DNA from: Pseudogymnoascus destructans | Lineage: Eukaryota > Ascomycota > Leotiomycetes > Thelebolales > Thelebolaceae | Direction: 5' to 3' | Assembly (NCBI RefSeq): GCF_001641265.1 | Contig: NW_020167534.1 | Coordinates: 868,001-932,000, forward strand | DNA: 64,000 nt | Shown here: positions 33,683-42,581 of the stretch, piece after piece | How the letters are laid out: every line of letters starts with the position of its first letter | Position numbering within the stretch: the stretch's first letter is position 1 | Translations under genes and position numbers: made by a program | The notes under the pieces: generated by a model | Databases searched by the model: none | Told to the model about the DNA's origin: nothing | The model's input: only the letters and a program-made list of their open reading frames with translations

Positions 33683-33790
33683 CCTCCAAGAGTCCAAGTC
33701 TCCCTCCAAGTCTCCCTCCAAGTCTCCCTCCAAGTCTCCCTCCAAGTCTCCCTCCAAGTCTCCCTCCAAGTCTCCCTCCAAGTCTCCCTC
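33683..33790. repeat. Tandem array of 12-bp unit (tccaagtctccc)
   Basis: Nine nearly exact copies. The flank at 33480-33683 is CT/CA-rich with short duplications (cgcccatatg, ctctaacacct). Confidence 0.9.
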
Positions 33791-33906
33791 CCTCTACCTC
33801 CCCCTCTACCTCCCCCTCTTCCCCCTCCCCTCCTACTTCCCCCTACCTCCCCCTACCTCCCCCTACCTCCCCCCTACCTCCCCCCTACCTCCCCCCTACC
33901 TCCCCC
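33790..33906. repeat. Tandem C-rich array (cctacctcccc)
   Basis: About ten copies of an 11-13-bp unit that varies in the length of its C run. Confidence 0.85.
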
Positions 33907-34017
33907 CTCCAGGTACTTCGTCCAGTTAGAGTACCTCGTCCTCTACATCATCCCACGACGCAACACACAAATACTTACACATACACTCATACACCCACAC
34001 CTTCCTACCTCTTACCC

Positions 34018-34153
34018 CCACCACCGCCCCCATCCTCTTCCTCCTCTTCCTCCTCTTCCTCCTCTTCCTCCTCTTCCTCCTCTTCCTCCTCTTCCTCCTC
34101 TTCCTCCTCTTCCTCCTCTTCCTCCCCCTCCTCCTCCTCCTCCTCCTCCTCCC

Positions 34154-34186
<33 letters not shown>

Positions 34187-34197
34187 TTCCTCCTCTC
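34018..34197. repeat. (CTCTTC)n/(CTC)n microsatellite
   Basis: A pure pyrimidine strand: first ctcttcctc units, then (ctc)n, then a C run. The minus-strand glutamate- or glycine-rich frames over it are products of the repeat. Confidence 0.92.
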
Positions 34198-34339
34198 CCC
34201 ACCTCCCACTACCAAGAGCTTACTTTCTTACCTCCTTGCTCGACCTCTGCTTTGCTTGCTCTCCTCCCCATCCCATCCCATCCATCCACCCATCATCCAT
34301 CCCCTCAGCTTCCTCACCTCTTCAAACCTCACCTCCAAT

Positions 34340-34545
34340 CTCCTTCAACCCTTCAACCCTTCAACCCTTCAACCCTTCAACCCTTCAACCCTTCAACCCT
34401 TCAACCCTTCAACCCTTCAACCCTTCAACCCTTCAACCCTTCAACCCTTCAACCCTTCAACCCTTCAACCCTTCAACCCTTCAACCCTTCAACCCTTCAA
34501 TCAATCCTTCAATCCTTCAACCCTTCAATCCTTCAATCCTTCAAT
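34340..34545. repeat. Minisatellite of 8-bp unit (ttcaaccc)
   Basis: About 20 exact copies from 34347 to 34500, then tcaatcct variants. Because 8 is not a multiple of 3, all three forward frames read the same STLQPFNP octapeptide repeat, so the long forward frames here are not evidence for a gene. The array ends about 215 bp before the start codon of the next gene. Confidence 0.92.
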
Positions 34546-34761
34546 CCCCAAACCTCGGCTCCTCACCCCGCCCTCATCGCTCCCGCTCCCTCCTCGCTTC
34601 ACACCTCTTATCGCCAACCCACCCTCGCCCTATCGCCGCCGCCACCACCACCGACCGCGCACAACTCGCACAATCCCGAGAACTACACAACTCTCGCAGC
34701 CCACCTCCGCACACCTCCAGCTCAACGCATGGTGGGGACCCTCGCCGTCGCCGCCGCCACC

Positions 34762-36420
34762 ATGCCGCCCCAGCGCTCCGCACTTACCTCGTCCTTTTCC
34801 CTCGCCGACGCAACGAATGAGGTCGTCTGTCCGCTGCGCAACCACGATGGCTCGGGTTGTCGCAAGAGGTGTCTCGGGGTGAGTCCTTCGTCCCCCATTA
34901 TAGCTCTCCCATAGCTGTATCCCTCACGATGATCGAGAACATATCGCTGACAGTCTGTTGTGTATTGTGTAGGAAAAACGATATCGCTCGATGCAAGAGC
35001 ACATCCGTCGCGCGCACCCGGAACACTACATCTCGAAGCTGCCGGCGACCGAGGAGAGCTTCCAGCTTATGGTCAATACCCCGCCGTCGGAGCGACCGCA
35101 GCCCGCGCAGCAGCAACAGCAGTCGTCGTCGTCGACAGGTGCGTCGCTCAATCCCTCAATCCCTCAATCCCACGTCACAGAGCTAACATAGCTATAGCAC
35201 ACCCTCATGAGCGCAAACACTACGCTTCGTCTAGTGGCCCGGGGACACCAAGAAATATAGACGAGTATAACACCTCCGCGCCGCCTATTGCCAATGCCGC
35301 AGCTGCGCTCGCACAGCTGCACACACATAAAGTCGAGCCGGAATGGGATTCCGATATGGTACCCCCCCCACCCCCCAAGCCATTCTAGCATAAAACAGCT
35401 ACTTACACCCCAGCAGGAATGGCACTCCGACACCGAACTCCACCCCCGCAGCATGCTCTCCTCCATCGAGCTCCCCCCTCTCCGGCGCCTCGACCACCCC
35501 ACCTCCAGCCCCTACACCCCCCTCCCGCGCCCACACGACCGCCTCTCCGCCCTCCTCTCCCACTCCCCCCCCAACCGCTCCTCAACACTCCCACCCATCC
35601 GGCCACCACAGGGGCACGCGCGACCGCGGAAACAGTCGTTGTCAAGACACGCGAGGGAACCGCCGCATAAGAGGCGTAAGAGCCGTGATGGGATGGGTTT
35701 GGGACATATGAGGAGGGGGAGCTATGAGAGGAAGGCGATGAGTGCGGAGCCGTCGGGGTTTGGGTATGGGAAGAGGTGGGAGGATTTGTTGGATGCGGCG
35801 ACGAGTGCGACTAGTGATGTTGGGGAGGATAGGACGCCTGTATGTTTTTTTTTCTGTCCTTCCCTGCCCCCACAGTTGTCCACCTGCGGATTGTTGAAGA
35901 GAGATGAGATGAGATGAAAAATGCTAACACAACGCAGCTCCCCGCATCCCCCCTCAGCGCTCCGCGCTCCTCGCTTCCTCCAGCGCAGATGCAGGCGTAC
36001 ACCGCGTCGCCACTGCAGCAGGCCCTCACGCCACCGGCGTATAATTTCTCTCCCCCCGCCCTCCCGAGCGTTGAGACTATCCCTACTCCCGAGCGTCCCG
36101 ACCACCGCATCCCCCACGACCACCGTGGCCCTGACAGGGGTCCAAACAGCGACCCGAGTAACGGTCCTAACCGCCTCCCCGACGGTCTACGCAACAACAT
36201 CCCCCCCCACTCCAGTGGCGGGGCGAACGTACAAATCTACTGCGCAGCGTGCCAGGGGGTGAGTCTGTTGAGAGAGAGCTATGCGTGTACGGAGTGTGTG
36301 TGTGGGTTGTGTCAGATGTGTGTTGATGTACTTATGGCGGGGCAGGGGGCGAGGAGGAGGTGTCCGAGGTGTGCGTGTGTGGGGGGGAGGTTTAAGCCTT
36401 TTCAGTTGGATGTTAGGTAG
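34762..36420 (+). CDS. Conserved fungal protein with N-terminal zinc-finger-like and C-terminal RING-like cysteine motifs, 5 exons
   Basis: Exons 34762-34878, 34973-35138, 35198-35358, 35414-35839 and 35938-36420 join in frame to 450 residues. The N-terminal 70 residues (VVCPLRNHDGSGCRKRCLGEKRYRSMQEHIRRAHPEHY read in two parts) form a C2H2-like finger. The middle is disordered: poly-Gln/Ser, SSIELPPLRRLDHP, HSPPNRSSTLPPIR, a basic PRKQSLSRHAREPPHKRRK patch and GKRWEDLLDAATSAT. The C-terminus has paired cysteines CAAC, CTEC, CGLC, CPRC spaced like a RING or treble-clef zinc domain. A nuclear regulatory or ubiquitin-related role is inferred only. An in-frame ATG 33 bp upstream is possible, but the chosen one has the better gccacc context. 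Exon 4 has tandem acceptors (cagcag). Confidence 0.82.
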
Positions 36421-37385
36421 GCTGTTCTGTGCGCGCGTATTGGTGGCGCGGCTTGTTAGAGATGGTATGCGTTTCCGTCTTTGGGTGGTGTTTGGGTGGG
36501 AGTGATGTGGGGGTGAGAGGTGAAGGGTGAGAGAGAGGGTTGATGATTTTTTTATGAGGTTGGTTAGGTTGGTTAGGTTGGGTCGTTATTGTGATTTTGG
36601 CGTTTTCAATCCCCTGCTTTATGGATACGGGTTATGGCTTTTTATGGATTTATGGTCGGGTTGGGGGGGTTCTTTGGGATGGGTTGGGTTGGATTAAAGT
36701 CTTCCATGCTTGTTTTTGGAATTTTGTTTTGTTTTGGGTTGTGCGGGACTTGAGCATCTGTTTTCCAACAAGGGCCTGATGGGATTGTTTGGAAAAGAGG
36801 GGGAGGGTGTAGATGTAGATGTCTAACGCTCGAAGGGTGATGAGATTTGATAAGATGGCTGATGAGATGAGATGATGCGGGGTTGGACTACTGTTCACTG
36901 GACTAGGGGAGTTAGACGCATGCATAGCATACATACATGGATGGACCTATAGATGAATCGAGGGATTTTGATCTTGATCTTGATGTCATATGTTATCGTG
37001 GATTCGGAGTGATGAAGTAACGTAACATCAGAGCACTAAGAGCAAAACACAAGTCCTATATCAGAGGACTTCACACCTACATGTCCCCTCGCCACCTCTG
37101 TAGCCATGCAGCTACCCCATAGCCCCCCCCCTCCTCGGCTCTGTCGCGAGTGGTGCACTGGTTTCCGCCGGGACGAGGCCAGCGGTATGATGGATAGTGT
37201 GGACTCTCGAGCGTCTCCGTCGCAGATGAAAGAGCTAATCTGGTCGTTGTTGAGCCCGTCGTACTCCCAGATATCGTCTATGTCGTTCGTGGAAACCGGC
37301 CTCGATGAAAGCACCCTCGCAGCAGCTGTGGTCCCTGGATTCGTTAGTTAGCTCTGGTAGAGCAGTGGTCTGGGGAAAAGCTTAT
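36421..37385. other. Intergenic region, G/T-rich
   Basis: 3' flank with ggttaggttggttaggttggg near 36560-36585 and T-rich sequence. Nothing supported before the Helitron. Confidence 0.5.
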
Positions 37386-37554
37386 TAAAGCTTTAGCTTT
37401 TTTTGGACTCCGACCCCCCTGCGTGTGAGCTTGGGGTGCAGTTTGTATCACGTGATCTAAAAAGTTCTGTCACATGATCTGCTGTCTGTGCGTTGTGCCT
37501 GCCTTCACCAGCTTCTGACCCATAGCACGACAATTCTTGACTACCACGGCCGCA

Positions 37555-38031
37555 ATGGAAGCTAAATACTGTTCTGGGTGCGCCCAGAAGCGCCCTATCT
37601 CTTCGTTCCTGAGAGATCCATCTGCCGGCCTGGCTGGTAGGGTATTCGCAAGCTGCATTGGGTGCCGAGCTGCACAAGAGAGGTATAAGAAGAAACGGAA
37701 GGCCTCGCGCCAGCTACGTCCTCAGAACGCTCCTGTGCTCCCAGAGCCTTCGATGCCCGCTAATGATACGCGTGTAGAAGCTTTGGCTCCCCTCGAATCA
37801 CGTCCCGGACCATCCGTGCTGCCTCCTCCAGCCGAAACACGTCCAGAGCCACCTGTGCCCACACAACCTCAACCCCAGGGCTTTCTCTCGGCCGAACAAT
37901 GGGGACTCATACAGGATTTTCATACAGCAATGGGCAGGGTTGGGATGCAGACCTGCGGCCGTTGTAAGGAGCGGTGGTTCTCTATGGACCTGAAGGGCGG
38001 GATCTGCCACGCCTGCTTCCTACGGGATAAG
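37555..38031 (+). pseudogene. Helitron replicase-helicase, N-terminal piece left of the gypsy insertion
   Basis: Starts MEAKYCSGCAQKRPISSFL with CX2C...CX2C cysteines (CSGC, CIGC), then a basic stretch, a Pro-rich linker, and a second cysteine group CGRCKERW... CHACFLRDK. The frame runs straight into the LTR, where RDK is followed by LTR-encoded codons and a stop. The upstream leucine codon in the same frame is not a likely start. The continuation lies 7 kb away at 45033. Confidence 0.88.
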
Positions 38032-38506
38032 TGTAACGCTGACTTCTAAACGATAGAAGACACAGAGGTTCTCTTGCGTAAAGGTTTACTTATCAGAGGA
38101 GGCAGGGGATCAGACACAAAGGCTTCAAGTAACACGTTACTAGTATATAACAAATACTGTATTGAGTTGAGCACGAAGCTCCTATCTAAGGAAATACTAT
38201 CTACTTATATAGTGGCGTCGTGCCTAGTGGACTCTTGGGAACTCACTCGAGTCCTCGGAGTCCTGGACTCTTAGGACTCTTCTCATCATCCTGCGAGTCC
38301 ATCACGTGCCTAGTGGACTCTTGGGAACTCACTCGAGTCCTCGGAGTCCTGGACTCTTAGGACTCTTCTCATCATCCTGCGAGTCCGTCACGTGATACTT
38401 TCGGAACTACTATTCCCCGCTGCCCCTCCAGGTACCAGGGCCGGTCTCATGCGACCTCCCTCCTTCCTGTCCTGTAGTTGGCCAGCCTTCTTGTTCCGTC
38501 GTAACA
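38032..38506 (-). repeat. 3' LTR of gypsy copy 2
   Basis: TGTAACG...CGTAACA on the plus strand. Two tandem 86-bp repeats lie near 38220-38392. The inner edge is followed by the polypurine tract. Confidence 0.96.
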
Positions 38507-38522
38507 CTCGCTCCCTTCCCCT
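38507..38522 (-). promoter_or_regulatory. Polypurine tract of gypsy copy 2
   Basis: Coding strand aggggaagggagcgag directly next to the 3' LTR, the expected primer for plus-strand DNA synthesis. The same sequence is at 5111-5126 in copy 1. Confidence 0.8.
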
Positions 38523-38554
38523 GGGCATTCGTCTCGAATCCTATAAGTACGTCC

Positions 38555-39169
38555 ATGTCTCCGGGACTCTGCTGCTCCTCAGCGAGTCCTTCAACATGCA
38601 ACATGCCTACTGACACTGCCCGCAAACTCCAGGAACGCAACGATCTTGTCCGTCGAATAAAGAACCACGGATACGAACTACCCGAAATGGATTCTTGCTC
38701 GAACTGCGTGAGGCGAAACATTACTTGCGTGTCGTCTCCAAATGATTCACGGCGGTGCGCCGAGTGCGTTCGTCGCAACTTGAAAGAAAAGTGTGACTGT
38801 ATGGGTCCTGAGCATCCCGACTGGGTGAAGCTCGAACGGGAGGAGGATCGCCTGGATCGCGAAGAGGAAGAAACCCTTTCGAAGTTACTTCGTCTGCGGA
38901 AGCAGAAACGCCTCATCCGAACCCGTGGTAAAGATATGCTCCGGCGAGGTTTGAAAACCCTCGACGAGCTTGATGCGGCAGAGGAGGCCGAACGTGTGGC
39001 TGCTGAGAAGCGTGATGCTGTTGAGGCCGAGGAACAGGCAGTTAGCGCTGCCTCCTCGTCTGTGACCGGGACCCCCGCTTCCTCCGATCCACTGGCCTAC
39101 TCCCCTGCATCTTGGGATCAATGGCTGGCGGATGGCGGCGTCGATATTCCTCCAGCAGTTCTTTGCTGA
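38555..39169 (+). CDS. Antisense accessory protein of gypsy copy 2, Zn2Cys6-like
   Basis: 204 residues, the same frame and position as in copy 1, differing by two residues (V/I in the cluster, V/A near the C-terminus). The six cysteines CX2CX6CX9CX2CX8C are intact. The gene converges on pol and overlaps its last 128 bp, so expression of one could interfere with the other. Its promoter would be in or near the 3' LTR reading inward. The alternative start MPTDTARK is 48 bp downstream. Confidence 0.75.
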   Translation: MSPGLCCSSASPSTCNMPTDTARKLQERNDLVRRIKNHGYELPEMDSCSNCVRRNITCVSSPNDSRRCAECVRRNLKEKCDCMGPEHPDWVKLEREEDRLDREEEETLSKLLRLRKQKRLIRTRGKDMLRRGLKTLDELDAAEEAERVAAEKRDAVEAEEQAVSAASSSVTGTPASSDPLAYSPASWDQWLADGGVDIPPAVLC

Positions 39170-42100
39170 TGTTCCTTGTTGGTTCCCACGAATTATCCGT
39201 AGGTTCGTAATTTTCCCATTTTATCAAAAACTCTTCTCGACGTCCTACTAACCTTCTGTCTAGGATCGCTTCGACCTCATATTCGATTATCTCATTCTCG
39301 GGTTGGAGTTCGGTGTCGGTCGCAACTGGGGTATTTCCTCTTGCTGGTTCCAGTAGTGAGACATGAAATACCGGGTGTAGTCTAGACTTCCTGGGTAGCT
39401 GCAGTCTGTAATTAACTGAGCTGACTTTGTTCAATATTTTGAATGGTCCCAATTTCTTGAAGTCCAACTTTGTGCTTGGTCGTTTCGTTTTGATATGTTT
39501 CCGGAGTAGGTATACTTTATCCCCCTCCTTGAAGGCAGGTTCCATACTGCGCTTCTTGTTTGCGTATGCGGCGGATCGTTCATTTAAGAATTGGATGTCC
39601 GTCGCAAGTTGTTCATGGAACGATTTCAGTTGTTCCACCACGATCAGGGCTTGTTCAGCTCGTGATTCATCCGGTCTTGGTTGCCTATATGCTTCTGGCT
39701 GGTAGCCGTAATTGGCAAAGAACGGTGAGACTTTGGTTGCTTCTGTCATCGCGCTGTTATATGCAAACTGTGCGATGGGTAAGATCTGAACCCAGTTATC
39801 CTGTTGATGATTGACATAGCTTCGCAGGTACTGTTCAAGGGTCTGATTTAATCTTTCTGTTTGGCCGTCTGTCTGGGGATGAAAAGCTGTTGATAGCTTA
39901 TGATTTGTTCCCAGTAGCGCCATCAATGATTTCCAGAATTTCGAAGTAAAGAGCTTGTCTCTATCTGAGATGATTTCTTCTGGCATCCCATGATCGGCTA
40001 ATATGACTCGAATGAAGGTATATGCGAGCGCCTCGGCGTCGCTAGCTTCTAGGTATGGTATAAACTTCCCATATTTCGTGAGTCTTTCCGTGATGACGAG
40101 GATAGAGTCGTATTCTATTCCTGTTAACGGGTCCTTGGAGGGTGGAAGCTTGACGATGAAGTCCAAAGCTATTGATTTCCACGCTCCTTTTGGTACTGGT
40201 GTCGACTTGAGTTGTCCGTATGGCAGATGCCTATTGGATTTTGACTTGCTGCAAATGTCGCACTCTCTTACCACTGTCTCTACCTGCTTCCTCATACCTG
40301 GGAAGTAGTAGTGTCGGGTGATTCGTTCGAAGGTTCGCGTTACTCCCTGATGACCGTGTGCTGGTAACGAGTGTTGTTCTTGCACCAGCGGGCGTCTCAT
40401 TTGACTTGGGACATACACTAAGCCTTTGTATCGAATCAATCCTTGTTCGTCGATGGTGAAGTCGCCTTCGACTTTGGACAAGACTCGCTTGGCGCATTCG
40501 TCTGTTGCGTAAGCTTTCTTGAGTCTTTCCTCGAGTTCTGTATCTTCGATGACTGAGATCGTCGCTAGTAACTCGTTGTACTGTATTCCTGCATCTGTTT
40601 TCTTCAGAATTGCTCTAGGTCTTTTTTCCTTTGGGCCGGTGTAGTCGGTCCGTCTGCTGAGAGCGTCTGCTCTTGCATTCTCGGAGCCCTTGCGATAGGT
40701 TATCGTGAAGTTGTAGGCTGCGAGGGTTTCTGCCCAGCGGACTTGTCTGCGGTTTAAAACCTTGGTCGTGGTGAAATATATGAGGTTCTTGTGATCCGTC
40801 CATACCTGCACCGGGTAGGTGGATCCCTCAAGATATACTCGCCACTGCTCAAAGGCAACGACAATAGCCAGTAGCTCCTTGTCGTGGATGTCGTAATTGA
40901 GTTCCGCGGGTGACAGTTTCCTAGAGTAGTACGCGATTGGTTTGAACTTACCGTTCTCGTCTGGTTGATTCAGACATGCTCCAATTGCGAAGTCAGAAGA
41001 GTCCGTTTCGAGGATGATCTTCTTTGCAGGGTCAAATGTAGCAAGGATAGGTGCTTCCGTGAACTTCGTCTTAAGTTCCTGGAAAGCAGCCTCTGCCTTG
41101 TCCGTCCATTTGAATTCGAGATCCTTTCTGGTAAGCTCCGTGAGTGGTTGAGCTACCTTGGAATATCCCGAGATGAATCTTCGGTAGAAGTTGGCGAAGC
41201 CTAGGAAGGCTTGCACTTCCTTGACCGTGGTCGGTGTTGGCCATTCCAACACTGCCGTTACTTTTGCTTGGTCCATCTTGATGCCATGCGTTCCAATAAT
41301 GTAACCCAAGAATTCGACTTGGTTTTTATGGAACTCGCACTTCTCTGGTTTGAGGAGTAAGCTGTACTCCTTTAGTTTCTTCAGGACGAGTTTGACATGC
41401 TTGACATGCTCCTCCTTGGTTGCTGAATACACCAGGACATCGTCTAAGTAGACAATGGTAAAGATGTCTAAGTATTCGTGCAAAGCATCATTCATCAGTC
41501 GTTGCATAGATGCGGGTGCGTTTGTTAGCCCAAAGGGCATGACTTGATACTCGAATAGGCCATAGCGGGTGCGGAATGCTGTTTTCCACTCTTCCCCAGC
41601 CTTGATTCGGATCAGGTTGTATGCTCCTCGCAGATCTAGCTTACTGAAGATCTTTGCTCCTTGAAATCTATCGTGTAGTTCGTTGATTAACGGCAGGGCA
41701 TACCTGTCCTTGATTGTGATGTTGTTCAACGCTCGATAGTCCACACATAACCGTAGGGAGCCGTCTTTCTTTGGTACGAAAAGCACCGGACTTCCTGCTG
41801 GTGATGTGGATGGTCTGATGAATCCTTTCGCTAGGTTATCATCTATGTACTCCTTAAGTACCTTCAGCTCCTTTTCCGATAGCTGATATATTGGTCCGAA
41901 TGGTGGACTCTTGTCTTTCTCCAAAGGTATCTCGTGATCCCATGGTTGGTGCTTAGGAAGCGCCTCGTTCTTAGGGCCTTCCTGGAATAATTGCTCGTAT
42001 TCCTTGTACTCCACCGGTATACTCGTCGGTGAGGATGCCTGGGCTAGGTCATCGAGCTCGGAGGTTGCACATAACTCCTTCCGGCCCTGGGAGGGTTTCT

Positions 42101-42574
42101 CCCGTTGTCGCGTGTCCGTCCGTTGTTCACACGCGCACTGGCTCATCACAACTTTCTCGTTCCACCAGTCGATCTGGGGGTTGTGTTTCTTGAGCCATGG
42201 CACACCAAGGATGCACGCATGGTTGTCCATGTGCACGATGTCAAACTGAATCGTTTCCTTGTGCCCGTGTAGCATGACCATTTCCAATGGGACCGTTTCG
42301 TGGGTCACCATTCCTTCATTAGTCGAGATGGGCTCTCCATCTACGACCATTAATGGGTATGGTTCGGTTTTCAATTGCGTCTTGAAACCTTGCGTGTCTG
42401 CTACTTTCTTTGTCATAAAGTTGCCCGTCGCTCCTGAGTCAATCATTGCTCGGAGGTGTCGCTGTTGTATCTTAGCGACCACATATAGTTGCATGCTGCC
42501 CGTCGTGGCGCATAGCTGGTCTGTACTAGGCCTCTTCGTGTCGCTCGCCGGTGGCCTACCGTCGAGGACTCCTA
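39042..42574 (-). CDS. pol: Pol polyprotein of gypsy copy 2 (protease, RT, RNase H, integrase, chromodomain)
   Basis: 1150 residues from ATG 42494, extended about 26 codons upstream to the frameshift point, since no separate start is needed. Order: protease IDSGATGNF (Asp about 19), RT with FVPKKDGSLRLCVDYRALN and YLDD (about 349-352), RNase H (ETDSSDFA, DKELLAIV), integrase zinc finger (HGHQGV...CDIC, about 713-748), integrase core Asp in ALDF, Asp in ISDRD, Glu in TDGQTERLN, and a C-terminal chromodomain (EYEVEAILDRR, EEFLIKWENYEPTDNSWEP). The chromodomain would steer integration to marked chromatin (family knowledge). Made as Gag-Pol by -1 frameshifting, see the signal at 42528-42581. Confidence 0.95.
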
Positions 42575-42581
42575 GTTTTTT
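42528..42581 (-). promoter_or_regulatory. -1 ribosomal frameshift signal between gag and pol: A_AAA_AAC plus potential pseudoknot
   Basis: On the coding strand the last gag codons read tcA AAA AAC TAG, a canonical X_XXY_YYZ heptamer (42575-42581) in the gag frame, right before the stop. After an 8-nt spacer, CUCG-A-CGGU pairs with ACCG-G-CGAG (42544-42566) around the loop AGGCC, and that loop can pair with GGCCU 20 nt downstream (42528-42532), giving an H-type pseudoknot. A one-base backward slip enters the pol frame exactly, which is open from there to the end of pol. The whole segment is the same in copy 1 (heptamer 9178-9184). Confidence 0.85.

Noticed and set aside
33120..33790. Regular repeat arrays considered as CRISPR
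   Set aside because: Units are contiguous without spacers and the genome is eukaryotic; these are minisatellites.
34005..34914. Long forward frames of LQPFNPST repeats and minus-strand poly-Glu/poly-Gly frames
   Set aside because: They are translations of an 8-bp and a CTC/CTCTTC repeat; the same peptide appears in all three forward frames.
38074..38274. 66-codon frames inside the LTRs (also at 4678 and 44595)
   Set aside because: They lie within LTR sequence, in the U3/R part, with no family features; repeated only because the LTR is repeated.
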